The notes beneath the pieces were generated by a model. The model saw nothing but the letters and a program-made list of their open reading frames with translations. It did not search any database and was not told the origin of the DNA. The translations under genes were made by a program, and so were the position numbers. A stretch of DNA of 64,000 nt from Xanthoparmelia taractica (Eukaryota > Ascomycota > Lecanoromycetes > Lecanorales > Parmeliaceae), in contig JANQBS010000006.1 in assembly GCA_033085395.1 (NCBI GenBank), positions 248,001-312,000 on the forward strand, given 5' to 3'. Positions 11,541 to 23,679 of the stretch are shown one piece after another (within the stretch, counting starts at the first letter, position 1; each line of letters opens with the position of its first letter).

Positions 11541-12176
11541 CGTGTCATCGACGTATTGCAGCAAGTACGGGAATGCAGCTAATCCTAGCTTTTGATAATC
11601 GAGCAAATGTGATGTCAAATAAGGAGGAATGTGTGGTCGTCGAGGACAGCACCACTCATCCGCCCTTCCATAAGATAACCCTCAGGTCCGGTGTTTTATC
11701 TGGCGGGAATTCTTTGGATCTCTGGCATGGAAGATGCTTTGAGGAGCGTGCCAAAGCCAATCTGAATGGGAAAAGAAGCCGCACGATGGAAGGCTCTTAT
11801 TCGAGGTTACAGCATACCCATGTCGACTCTGAAGGCATAGCTCATGGGCTATTTTGTACAAAATTTCGAGGGTTCGTAGCAGGCAATTTGCATTGGAGAT
11901 CGGAGATAGCGGCAAGGCGAAGTTTGGATTGATATTTCTGGATGGGGTCACTGTTACTATCCAAATCATTGCATTTGAAACGAAAATGGATTGTAACAAG
12001 ACTGCTTTCAGCTATGATACAAGCAGAACATCCAGCTTAATATACATTATATAGACGCCTCAATAATGGAGAAGTAGTCGTAGCTGGGAAGCTGTTGGGC
12101 TGCTCATCCTTTTATCTTCTCCGACCCCCAATCTCCGTTTCAACTACAGTACTCTTCGTCCAGCTTTCCGCGCAAC
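11541..12176. other. Gap between the carrier relic and NTA1
   Basis: About 640 bases. The frame of the last carrier fragment stays open to 11932 but resembles nothing known. The NTA1 promoter must lie in the right part. Confidence 0.4.
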
Positions 12177-13224
12177 ATGCGCATAGCCTGCCTACAGTTC
12201 AACCCTGAGCTAGGCAAGCATTCTGAGAACATTACCCGCGCCGATGCCCTCCTGCAGGCAGCATCTCCGCAAGACATTGACCTACTAGTGCTTCCCGAGC
12301 TCGCTTTTACAGGTACGTCCTCCTCACCTCGCACCCCATCCTTCTTTCCAACCAGCTTTCAGTCCATTGACCACTAAAGAAGGCTACAACTACCCCTCCC
12401 TTTCGTCCATATTGCCCCACCTCGAACCCACTGCCGCCGGCCCGTCTACAGTCTGGGCAAAAAGTACAGCAACCCGTCTCAACTGCATCGTCACAGTCGG
12501 CTACCCGGAGCTCTACACCCCATCTCCCAATCCCAGCACAGACGCTCAAGATCTACCGCCCGCGGGGAAAGTCATAGCGTACAACTCCACCGTCTCAGTC
12601 TCCCCTACCGGCGAAATCCTAGCCCACTACCGCAAGACGCACCTCTACTACACGGATGAAACATGGGCTCAAGAGTCGCCCTCAGGATGGCTCTCCACGT
12701 CCCTCACGCTCGCTCCCAAAACGTGCCCGGAGCGGATCGTGCAGGCGAACTTTGGCATATGCATGGACCTGAACCCACACCGATTTACTGCGCCGTGGGA
12801 AGCTTATGAGTTTGCGTCTCATGCTCTGACGTCTGGGTCGGAGCTGCTCGTACTTTCCATGGCCTGGCTGACCACTCTGGACGCCGTGGAGCTGGCGGCC
12901 CATGCGGAGGAACCGGATGTATCTGCGTTAGCCTATTGGGTGGGAAGGCTGAAACCGCTCGTGGAAGCGGAGAGAGAAGTCATAACCGTGTTCGCGAATC
13001 GATGCGGCGAAGAAGCCGGAAAGAATCCACTGGGCGGTGAGGAAGGTGTGATGTATGCTGGCAGTTCTTGGATTGGGAAGGTGGGGAACGGGGTCGTTAA
13101 GATTTGGGAGATTGCGGGGAGAGCAGAAGAGGCCGTCATTATCGCGGATACGGACAAGGAGCCAAAGTGGACGCTAAGTGAGAGCCAGCAATCGTGTGGT
13201 GATGACGACGAGCTCGATGGATGA
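12177..13224 (+). CDS. NTA1: Protein N-terminal amidase (nitrilase family)
   Basis: Deamidates N-terminal Asn or Gln of proteins, feeding them into the N-degron branch of ubiquitin-dependent turnover. Exons 12177-12312 and 12383-13224 flank a 70-bp intron (donor GTACGT) and give 325 residues. The nitrilase catalytic triad is visible: Glu41 in LPELAFTGYNYP, Lys near 129 in HYRKTHLYYTDE and Cys near 171 in FGICMDLNPHRF. ICMDLNP and WLTTLDAVELAAHAEEPD followed by YWVGRLKPL are typical of the NTA1 branch rather than general nitrilases, as is the YAGSSWIGKVGNGVVKIWEI block near the end. The tail beyond KEPKWTL is short and divergent. Confidence 0.88.
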
Positions 13225-14180
13225 TCCATGGCGTACTCCCTCCCAGCTTGTTCAGAAAGCTAGTCATTCCGTGCAGACACAACCGGCTCCAGAGAGTTCT
13301 ATCACTGGTTACCAATCCACCGTTGTGCAACTCTGTGGGTCAGCCAAAAGCGTTGCTGTGGCAAGCCGGCAGGCGAAGCCAAAGTGACCGGACTTTCGTC
13401 AAAAGGAATCACGCCAAAGGTATCGCCTTCGACGCACGATGACCATTGCCATTCCTCACTTCTGACTTCTTAAATGAACCAACCACACCTCCGATCCATC
13501 ATCACCCATCAAATCCATATCGCTCCACTCAACAACTACGCTTCCAATCTCACGTCATAACCAAACGGCACCCACCAGAAGCGACTCGTAAAGTCAGCCC
13601 TCACAAACCCAAGAGCTTTCGATGAGGAAATCGACGGTAAGCGCTTTCTTCATACACCCCACCACCTTTGCTCACCCACTTTCGTCCGCTAATCGATTGA
13701 CCCCAGGAGTTACCTTCTACTCTATACAACGATACTGACATTTGCTCGACGCCAGCGAAGAGCAACCTTGTGAAATTTACGGGGATCAAATTTTGGCAGT
13801 AAAGCCGACTTGTCTAGGCAGCTGAACGGAAGTCGGTGGTAGGATTAGGGTTCTGGAGTTAGGAGGTACTCGTACTCGTTCATCCTCGTATAGCCGCTGT
13901 GTACATACCTGATTGAGAAGACATCAAGATGAGTGGTGGGAACTGGCTCTCCTTCATCTTTTACTTGGCAGAAACGAAAGAAAACACTGCGGGAGTCACA
14001 ACCTAAACACATATAACTAATCGAGCCTCAAAAAACCGTGTCACCAGTGCATGCAGCTCAAACAAACCGCCCGAACCGAGCCTTCTTCATTCATTCATTC
14101 CTCCATCCATCCAAGTCGTCTCGCACAGAAGATGCGTACGCAAATGGTAAAAGTACATGTTACATCCACAGAAAGCTCTC

Positions 14181-14198
14181 TCGCTCGCTCGCTCGCTC
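14181..14198. repeat. TCGC tetranucleotide microsatellite
   Basis: Four to five tandem TCGC units in the 3' region of SAC3. Confidence 0.8.
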
Positions 14199-14290
14199 CC
14201 TCCTTGGTATCTATCTACCACCAACACATCTCCTCCTGCGCCATCGCTATGCAAAAGATTCCCAAACGCATCCATCACCTCCAAACATAC

Positions 14291-14309
14291 AAGCAAGCAA
14301 GCAAGCAAG
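14291..14309. repeat. AAGC tetranucleotide microsatellite
   Basis: Just under five tandem AAGC units, about 30 bases beyond the likely SAC3 stop codon. Confidence 0.8.
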
Positions 14310-14337
14310 GAAGAATCCTTCTTCCTTCTTTCCTTGC

Positions 14338-17300
14338 TCAAAGCTCAATCGCGTCTTCGGCACTCGAGCCCGCCTGCTTCTGCTTCTGCTGCGCCTCTGG
14401 TGGTGCCTGCCGACTCTGATTATGATGGTTATTATTGGCAGGTGGAAACGGTCCACTCCAGAACCCATTCGTCTGCTCGCGTCTCCTCTCCAAAGCTGCG
14501 AATCCCCTTGGCGCCGCTCCAAGCTGCTCTCATTGTCGAAGTGGTGGAAGAGACGCAGCCAGTTTTTTTTCTTTTCCCTTTCCTTTGCCCTTCCCCGCCA
14601 TACTCATGCCCATGCCTTCGCCGTCCCAAAAGCCTTTTGGCAGGAGAGCCTTGTCGCCCATGGCTCTCAATCTAAGTTCTGTTCTCGAAGGAGTCGGGCC
14701 TCGTTCTCGTATCTCCCTGAGTCTGCGCTGCGCCGGTGTCTCCTTGTTCGGTGGCGGGGGAGTTTCCGGTTGGGGTGTCATGCTCTTCTCGAGACTTTGT
14801 CGTTCGGATCGACACCATTGCTCCGACTCTGCTAGTGCTTCGCGCACAGAGCGTATCTGAGCAAAGAGCTCTTCGTCATTGTCCGCTGATCCTGAGGCTT
14901 TAGCTGAATTGGAGTGAGTCTGTGGAGCTGGTTGAGAGACGGAAAGTCGCGTGCTTTGGTTGGGACGAGGGTTTGGCAGAGTTGTTCTCGTCGGGGTATC
15001 AGCTCCATCAATTTCCTTCTCATTCCTTGTTGGCTTTTTCGTCAATGGTACAACGGGAGTGTCTGGATCGATCCCAAGGGCCTTGAGCTGGAAGTAGTCT
15101 GTGCGTGTGGTATCTGATCTCGCGTTGGGAGCCAGGCGGCGGGCTTGCTTCATGAGTATGTCGCTAAGGAGCGACCCATCCTTGACCTTCGACACATCCA
15201 TTCGAGATTTGTAAGGCGTACGTGTCATAGGGCGTGGAGGAGCAGACATGATCGAGCCCCCAACAGTTTGGGATCGGTTGTGGTGGATTTTTGTACGCCT
15301 TGGAGTGCCGTTACCAATGTGTCTATCAAGGTCTTCTCGTTTGCGTTTTGCCCCTGTGGAACTCTCCAATTGGCTTTGTCCATTTTCGGAATCTGCCGGT
15401 AGGCTTTGTCGTTTTTGCAGCGGAGTCAAGGGCGGTGGCATTGTATCTGCAGGATCCTCTTGCCTAGCAACTGGGCTCTCTGTTGCTGGGCTCTCTGAGC
15501 CTCCCATACTCGATGCGAGCGAGGAGAGTGAGAGTCGACTATTGTGCTTTTGGCGCTCGACCTTGGCGGAGCGCTGGATCGACTCCGCCAACTTCCTCCT
15601 TCGTTGTTTGGCTCTGCGCATGAGACCCATATTCCAGGCATTAGCCTTCCACCTTTTAAAGAACTTCTTGGCCAACAAAACTACACGACATTCCCCTATT
15701 CCCTATCAGCATTGGCTCACCACACCGGAACCCAGATGGCGGAGACTGACTTGCTTCCTTCCAGGACGACTCGTCGTCGAATTGAGCGATCGAGGCCTTG
15801 ATGATGGGTCCGATAGTGAATTCGATGAAGTGCTGTATGATTCCATTATCTTCAAGTAACATGAGCTTCGAAAGCTTGTCTAAAGCGATAGATCTTGGAT
15901 CTAGTTGCGAAGGGGCGAAGGTTGACTGTTCCTGACCAGGTTGAGATCCTGAACGATTGACCCCTGGCGAGTCGGAGAAAGCTCGTGAGTTGAATGTAGC
16001 TGGTCCAAGAATCCCGGTCGGCCTCTGGGTGGCTTCGAAAAGTTTGGCGGACGGGGAAGAAGGAGGGGGCTGAAAGGCAGGAGTCGTAGATGAAGGGAAG
16101 ATTAGGGAGGGTTGAGGAGATCTCGCATTGAATTGAGATGCTGGCGCAGTCAGTAGGGTATGGTTGCTGTTAGGAAATTCGAGAGGTGCTGCTTGAGGGA
16201 GATTGGTCTTCTTGGTGAGTGGATTTGATGGTGGAAATAAACTGAAAGGTGTTGATTTAGGGGTCGATGAAGTCGTAGGTTTTGGAGGCTCGATCGCCAC
16301 ATCTTTCTGTTGTGGAGCTGGAATACTGGGTTCTTTTCCTTCCAAGGCTTGCGGTTGTGCCTTGCTAGCATGGGGCTTTGAACCTGTCTCGGCTGATCCG
16401 AATAATGGAGACGTTCCAGACGAAAAGACGTGGGGAGCTGCCGAGGTTGCTGGTTGATCGAAAACACTATTTGGTTTTGAAGGTGCAGATGCTTCACTTG
16501 ATTTCGGTGATTTTTCCGCAACGGTCTTCGTTTGTTCTAGGTTCGTCGCAGTGGGGAATGTGGTCGAGGGTTGACCAAAAGTGGTTTTGTCCATAGGCGG
16601 AGCAAATGGTGAAAGTGCAGGGCCGTTACTGTTTTGCTCCGTTTTAGGGGCGAACTGTGAGAGGAAGGGACTGGCTTTGGAGACATCTTTGCTGCCAAAA
16701 TCGCCAGCAATACCTTTGGACTCCTCGGCTTTGGTCCCATTTGAAGGTTGAAAGAATTGAAACTTGGGCGGTTCTTTGCTTTGAAAAGCATTATGAGCTA
16801 CTTGATTAGTAGATTTGGAGTTGAAGTCAAATACAGGCGTTGATTTGGTCTGGATCTGCGTCCCGCTAGGCTTGCCAAAAGTTGTCGGCGCTTGGAAAGG
16901 GTTCGGACGGGGGGGAGCCGTGGTCGTCGGATTTGGATCAAAAGGTGTTGAGGCAGGATTGAGCTGAGAAGTGTGGCCGTTGACACTCTGAATGTTCTCC
17001 GGACTTCCAGATCTTGACCGCGATGATACGCTCTCATTGTCGGATTCGCCAATGAAAAGAGATTCACTATTTGCGACGGACGCAGTATCGGCATCTGAGG
17101 CTACTTCAATGAATCCTTGCGATTGTGCTTGAGCAGCATTTAGACCATTGATCACAGCTGGCAAGGTTCGTCCGAGCCTTTTCGATTCCACCAGTCTTAT
17201 AGAAAATTTGTGACTCTCCCAAGCATCGTCATCTAGAAGAGGTTTGCATATGATTGGGGTAAGTTGACTGCGAGGACTGACCTATATCGTCCATCACCGA

Positions 17301-18892
17301 TCCAATGTCTATGAATCCAGTACCATCCTCTCTCTCATGTATTACAACGCCGTTGAACTTGAAGTACTGTTGCGTCTGGTTTTCATCATCAAAACCGAGA
17401 GCTTCTGTCAAATCTTTTAGTGTCCAGTCATCCATTCTCGTTTGTCCTGGTCGTTTTGCCCTGTAAGCTTTCGAGATGGCTTGCAGTGCCGTTCTTCGCA
17501 CAAGCCCAAAGTATATCTCTGCTACGCAAGCCATCATATAGGAAACAGCGTTCGACTGCACCAATTTCCAGAAGCCTCCCGTATTTGCTTGCGCGACTAG
17601 AAATTGGGTACGCGGCCGTAACGGCCCTTGTTCATCTGACATGTTCCCAGCCGCAGCATACAATTTGAGCGCGATCTGAACTCGAGAATCCTTGAGTATA
17701 GGTCTTGGCAGATTCTGTGCGCGGTCCTCCAGGTCTGGCCGTTGGTCTTGTATCTCGAAGATGATGCAGTAGGCCCGAAACTCGGCTTCATTGGGTGAGA
17801 TTAATTTGTGTCGACTGTCATCGTAGTAATACATTAGGGAGAGTAGGGTATTGTTCAGCTGTTCGCGTTCTTGGTGACGGTCGAAGCCGGTGCCCGCAGA
17901 TTTTGACAGCTGGTGTAAGGACAGGATGTGGAAGCGAGCAATACGTTCAAAGCAATCAATCGCAGTTCGTAAGTCATCTATCTTTGTGACCTGTTGGATC
18001 GAGAAGTCATTCCGGATGCCTCGTGTACGGTCCCACACGAATTTGTGCACTTTGTGAAGAGGCTCTGATCCACCAATAACATCGTTGATGAGATAGTTTA
18101 GAGTCCTTTGGAGAACAGCCGGGGGTCTAATATCGGATGGAAGTTGCTCATCGTAACCGGCAGCAGATCGCCGAAACCTCTTGACCATGATTTCTTCAGA
18201 GGGCACCATAATGTCCGAGTCCGCTGACGGTGATATCTATGCCAAATATCAGCATCATCCTGTCCATGTGGCCATTCTTTCTTCCTTGGCATACCTTCTC
18301 ACTTCCGTCGACCATGAGCTGTACAATTCTCTCGACTCGCTCATATTCAGGGCACATATCTTGGCAAGTCCCCACTGGTGTAATGGCATGGGCCAGCGAA
18401 GTTGGCTTTTCCGGGTCGGCAAGAAACCCGTTCTGGATAGCATCTTTCCGCTCTTGTTCCCGATTTTGCTTGAGCTGTGGACACGAGGGAAGGCCAAATG
18501 TCACTATGTATGTCTTCGTGTCAGTAGTTGTAGGGCGGAATACATACCGTTTGATAGAGGTCGCTCATGCGCTGCTTGTAGGTCCGGCTATCTTCCACGG
18601 CCGGGTTGCGCCAGCTTTCCCCCAACGGATTCGACATTTTGCCAGCGTGACTCTGGAAGGCCGAGGACAGGGAAGATGGGTTCCTCCATGATTTGCTATG
18701 GTGCAGATTCTGATCGGGAGGTGGATTGAGATGATGGGAGGTCTGACGATTTGCCGTCGCGTTGGTAGGCGGCCTCTTAGTCGGCAGTCTTTCTCTTCCT
18801 CCGTGGGCAGCTGCTCTTGATCTAACGCCTGCTCGCGCATTTCCACGTCCTCTGCTACCACTCCTGGAACGTGGCCCTTGAGGCGCTGACAT
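14338..18892 (-). CDS. SAC3: Nuclear mRNA export factor Sac3 (TREX-2 scaffold, SAC3/GANP family)
   Basis: Scaffold of the TREX-2 complex at the nuclear pore; binds Thp1, Sem1, Sus1 and Cdc31 homologues. Exons: 18892-18548, 18474-18303, 18223-17282, 17232-15751 and 15680 onward. The N-terminus is basic and disordered. Next come LKQNREQERKDAIQNGFLAD and TPVGTCQDMCPEYERVERIV, the start of the SAC3/GANP domain, continuing with MVKRFRRSAAGYDEQLPSDI and RPPAVLQRTLNYLIND. A long Ser/Pro/Phe-rich region follows, then a helical FFKRWKANAWNMGLMRRAKQ segment resembling the Cdc31-binding region. The frame meets TGA at 14530-14532, yet the same frame continues to a plausible family-like end, AGSSAEDAIEL, with stop at 14338-14340. 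A short intron (donor at 14603, GTATGG) may remove the TGA; otherwise the protein ends at 14530. Confidence 0.88.
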
Positions 18893-21300
18893 TCCGCCAG
18901 TCGTCCAGGAGATGGTCGCGCAGCAACCGAATCGAGTACATCAAGGTGGAATACTCGATGAAGGCTGATGAATCGGTGGTGTTGATTGTATTTCACGTTG
19001 GGGATAGAGGAAGGCTTTGATGTCGCCGAATGCGGAATCCTCGGTATGTCTTGGCAAGGCTGAAACTACGGAGCTGAAACGGCCCGAAGGATTGACGATT
19101 ATGGATTAGTTTATACAAAGGTGAAGATGTACTTATTCACCACCAGTACCTTACACGGATCATATCGCTGCTTCATTTGAGGATAGCTTACTGATGGAGA
19201 GGTTTTCATGGTCGGATCTACGTACTATATTCACTCGCTGCTAATATACGTGCGGAAGAACTGCAAACCGATCTCAATCAAATAGCAGTTCTTGAATAGC
19301 TTCAATTCCATTTCGATCATGGAAACTACCCTGCATCTCCTTGGGAAGTATTTCGGCGAGAGTCCTTGTAGAAGCTGTACCATCGTTCCATCAGTGTTTC
19401 ATAACTCGTTCGAGATGTACAATAGAAAGCGACAGGCACCTAGCATCCACATACAATACTTTAAAATTTCCCTCAATATGCCTCGTAACTCGTAACGCGA
19501 AGCAGACCGTACACATAAACGCAGAATGTCTGCCTCCTAAGGTAGGTAGACGCCGTCATGAACGTATCTCTCAAAGCCGATGATATTCATGGGAGAGTTC
19601 ATCTCGATTCTTTGATGTTTGCAGCAGGGTAGTGATGCGATTGACCTCTCTCGTGCTGTCTGCTCATCAGGCTCAAAGCTGACATCTGCTCCGATGATTG
19701 GAAAACGTGTAGATATCGGAAGCCTGCATCTCTAGCTACCTTTTTCAACCTTGCTTCTTCTAGATGATGTCTCAGTGCAAATCAAAAGCTTCTCATTGGA
19801 CGGGAGAGACGGGTGAAGGCGCCTGGAATGATTGCTACCGGCACGGGAGAAAAGAGTTGAATTTCGGCAAAGAACTGCTATACGCGCATTCGTGATTGGA
19901 CAAAGGTAGAGGAAGAAAACTGCAACACGGGACAATCCACGGATTTCCGAGGCCTCAACCGTTGAGGCACGCAGAAAGAGAGTCAGGTCCTTGCTTGACA
20001 GAAAAGCCACGGATACCTCAACGAAGACATCTCCGAACCTCAAAAGCAGACTGGTGCAGAATTGGGGAGCATTTGACCGCCGTTATCGATGCATGGCCAG
20101 CTCAACTGTTTCGCAGCAGGATAGAGAAAGTATATCGGGGGCGTGCGAGTCATGCTGGTGTCCCAGGTCGTTAGGATCGTGACCGGGCTTATGCATGGTT
20201 ATCGAGTCCTTCGACGCATGGTGGCGCAGAAGCCCTTATCATGTTGTGCGGGGTTGATGGAAGACGGGCACGCGCAAGTAGTCGATGGAAAAATCGATTT
20301 GTTGGCCCGCGTGCACTTGCTACGCTTTTGCGTATGCTGCTTTCCGCATTGGTGTCGAGTCAATAATGCCCTCATCTGATGCACCCTCCCTTCCTTGATC
20401 ACTTGATGGCCAAAGCTCTGCAAGGTCTGTTGCGCTGCATGCAAGCGGTGAGACAGGCTGGTCGTTCAAAAGATATCACCCAAATCGAAATGACCTGCAG
20501 ACGGCTGCATGTACTCCCATCGGTGGAAAAGCGGAAACGGCTTGAGATGATGCGAGATTGTGGAGAAAGAAGCGTTGTGGAGGTGGGTTATCCTGCCGAG
20601 CTGGCCAACTGAAAATATACCTCGCGGCTTGCATATGCAGGTGCATACATGCATACCAGTATACTCCGTCCATAGTTAATGCCACTTTTCATCCCTTACG
20701 GAGTGGCATCCTGCATGTCCAAGCATGGAGCAGGACGATTGCAAGACAGGGAGGAGAACATGTCCATGAGCTTTACGTCGTGTTGCGGACAACAGAGGAA
20801 GGGCGAGAAAGAAGAATGGAATTCGTAAGGAGAGACTTTTCGTTCATTAATCGTTACTACCTAATACTTTTCCACACACTATCTGTTCCAATGAATAACA
20901 AAAGATGATCCAAGAATTCAAAAAAAAAAATCTAACAGCGAGCTGCCCCAACTAAATCCCCTTGATCTTCAAGTCCCACGATTCCAAAAGTTGGCACCCA
21001 TAGATACTCGCTTCGTAGACCAGCGTCTCGTGTTAACACGAATGCGTGGGGTTTGGGTCCATCGGATGCGCTGGGGTTAATCGAGATTTCAATATTATAG
21101 AGCTGCTAGAACAGACATCCCTCGAAGCAAACCAATGAAATGAAACGCATAATCTGGAACCACTTGAAGTGGAAAGAAGAGCGATGCAAAAGTAAATACT
21201 AGGCGTAAAGTCCGCTTCTAGAATGCTCAGCGAGATAGCCGAGTTAAAAGAGCGTGGGTTCGTATCGACCGTTAAAAAAGGAAGGATCGCACAACAACAA
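18893..21300. other. 2.4 kb gene-free block between SAC3 and the YDR124W-like gene
   Basis: Contains the SAC3 upstream region and the 3' region of the next gene. Only short ORFs (up to about 115 codons) on both strands, with no motif I recognise. No transposon ends or RNA genes were seen. Confidence 0.45.
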
Positions 21301-23679
21301 TCAGAGCTGTCGGTGATCCTGGGAGAATGGGCCAAAGCTCTGCTCGGGCCCGAATGAGTGGTTACGTGTGTGGAAGTCTGTGCTGTACACAGACTGGTTT
21401 GCCAAATCTGGAATGTCTCCAGATGGCGTATGCATGTCCAAAAGTTCCTGGTAATCGTACGGTGGGATACCGCCAGTCTGCGTGCCAAAGTGCTGTTGTG
21501 GGTCCGCGTCAAAGCTTTGATAATACGGTTGGAACTGGACCTGGTTCCCATTGTTCCAGGTGTCCAACTGCGGACCGGTAGGTAACCTCGCGTCGCCGTA
21601 GGTAGTGCTGAAGGAGGTATTCGTAGACGGGAAAGGAGAGGCACTGGAACCAGCAGCGGCTGTATACGCCGAGGATGCCGCTTGGGGGGTCCAACGATCC
21701 TGGATCTGCCAGCTCGTGTAGTCGTCATTCTCAGGGAAAGCTCCAACCGTGCCTGACGAAGATGCGGCAAACCCTAGATAACGGACATTTTCCACTTTCG
21801 GTGCGACAGGACGGGCTGGCGGGCTGTGGGTGAATATTCTATTCTGACTTGCAACTCGTTGGCTGGCTGTTGACATATAGTCATTATGGTGGCCAGCGAC
21901 TTGACTGGGGAAGGTTTGCACCGAAGACGATCCAAAACGGTGCTGATCACCCAGTGGTAGAGATCTTTGAGGTTCGCCGCGTGTCACGACGTAGCCATCC
22001 AGAGTTGGGTGCGCAGAGATGTTAGAGGTTTGCCGGAGATCTGCTGATTGCATTGTCCAGTTTTCTTGGACCGAGTTACGGCGTCCATGCTGAATTCTGC
22101 GAGCTCCGTACAATGTCGGCTCATCTGGAACGACCTCCTCAGTCGACGAAGGTGTGTCCATATGGATGCTGGGCTCAGACCCTTCACTCAAGTCGATGCT
22201 TTCATCTTCCATTTCCAGATCCAAGCACATGCTTGCCGCGGGTGTATTACATACTGTGGGACTCTTCTGCTCTGGCCCTTTTTTGGCATGCTTGCTGGAT
22301 GGCTTTGCGGCCTTGACGGTCGACTTTCGTGCTCCGCGAATTTTGCGACGGGGCTTGAACATCTGAATAGTCACCAGAGTATCTCCATCTGACTCAGTAT
22401 TAGCACAACTCAGGGGGTGCCATCAGCTTGAGTGACGGTCACCAATTTGGCCTCGCTCAAATTCCATCTCTTTTGCCCTCACCCGATAGATCTCCTCGAG
22501 CCGTTCGAGAGATGCGGGCGTCCAGTTCTTCCCATTCTCCCGGTTCAGGTGAATATTCTTGGTGGCTTTTTTCAACTTTTCTAGAGTGAATTTGCCATCC
22601 TTGTAACCTTTATCTAGACCTTCGAGGATGTGAAGTATTAGCTCGAGACGTTCTAGAGGGAAAGTCAGCATCAACAGCAAGACATGCTGATTGGTGGCCA
22701 AACCAGTTCTATCTAGGTGATCCGGCTCCTTGTGCCGAACTCCTACCCCTGTGTGCAAGCCCCAACCTTCATCAGATGGCCAGTAGTCTGGTTTGGTAAA
22801 ATGGCCTTCATACCCATACTCTGCCATTGACCTCGCCGTGTTAGGGTTTCTTTTGCCACCATTGTAAGGGTGCGTAGTCTGCTTTTTCAGATGACAACAT
22901 CGAATCCACGCTTTCGCAATGTCCCTACAGCAAAGCTGCTTCATCGACCGTAAGGCTTTGTCGTAATAGCTGGCTGCCTCATCGATTCTGATTTGCTGCA
23001 AGTCCGTTTCAGCGCCTGCCAACTCGTCTTTTGCGTCCGCCTCCTCGTCCTTGTCCTTGGAGCTGTTGCCTGACTTGGGTGTGGCTTGGCGACTCTTTGT
23101 CGCTTTTCGCTTTTTCGGTGAAGCTAAGATAGAGGAACTGCGGCTTCTCCTCTTCCTCTTCGCGGCCTGACCTTGACGACCTCCTCCTCCTGGCAAGCCC
23201 CGAGCCTGCCTGCTTTCGGACGCAATGTCTGCATAATCAGAGTCTGCGACCTTGTCAGCGAAACGCACAATCCGCAACAGACCGTGCAGATATGTGGCGA
23301 AGCTGACCTTCAACTGCGCCTACGGATGAACAAGAAAGTTGGCGCGTTAGAGGATCCCTGTCCTGAATTTCTTTGGGTTTCCGGTGCGCCCTGTCGAGCC
23401 AAAAAAGCTTACCAGAGGGGGTACGGTACGTCATCTCCAAGACTAGGATGTTGCAGCATTCCGTCAAAGCCTGAATAGGATCCTGGGGGTCCAGTGTCAG
23501 CATGGATCAAGTTGTAGAAGCTATTATTCGCTTACCATTGATCCCGGGCTAGGCACATCTCCTGTGACAGACAGACGTTGAGTCCGGTTTGAATCATCAT
23601 TGGATGGGTTGATGGTGGTCTTCGAGGATACTCTGGTAGGTCTGCAGGGAGGTCTCTCCAAATCGTTCTGTCTGGCCAT
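21301..23679 (-). CDS. YDR124W-like helical-bundle domain protein (hrmA-associated cluster type)
   Basis: Fungal protein with the domain known from yeast YDR124W and from subtelomeric hrmA-associated clusters of Aspergillus fumigatus; its molecular role is not established. Exon 1 (23679-23536) reads MARQNDLERPPCRPTRVSSK and ends at a GTAAGC donor; exon 2 starts at 23482 (DPIQALTECCNILVLEM). A later exon has VSFATYLHGLLRIVRFADKV and basic KRKRRSRSSS and SPKKRKATKSR patches, probably nuclear signals. The domain follows: AASYYDKALRSMKQLCCRDI, KPDYWPSDEGW, VRHKEPDHLDRTGL and ERLELILHILEGL. The splice near 22440-22390 leads into DGDTLVTIQMFKPRRKIRGA and a long Ser/Gln/Pro-rich tail ending GPFSQDHRQL. 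The junction between exon 2 and the domain exon (about 23306-23433) is unresolved: the best donor (GTAAGC) does not give the right phase. Confidence 0.78.

Larger units (their letters stand above)
13225..14337. other. Convergent gap between NTA1 and SAC3
   Basis: About 1.1 kb holding both 3' regions, with simple repeats near the SAC3 end. ORFs here are mostly shadows of repeats; none looks like a gene. Confidence 0.5.

Noticed and set aside
14038..14860. Plus-strand ORFs of up to 265 codons opposite the SAC3 3' end
   Set aside because: Their sequence is dominated by reverse reading of SAC3 and by the TCGC/AAGC repeats.
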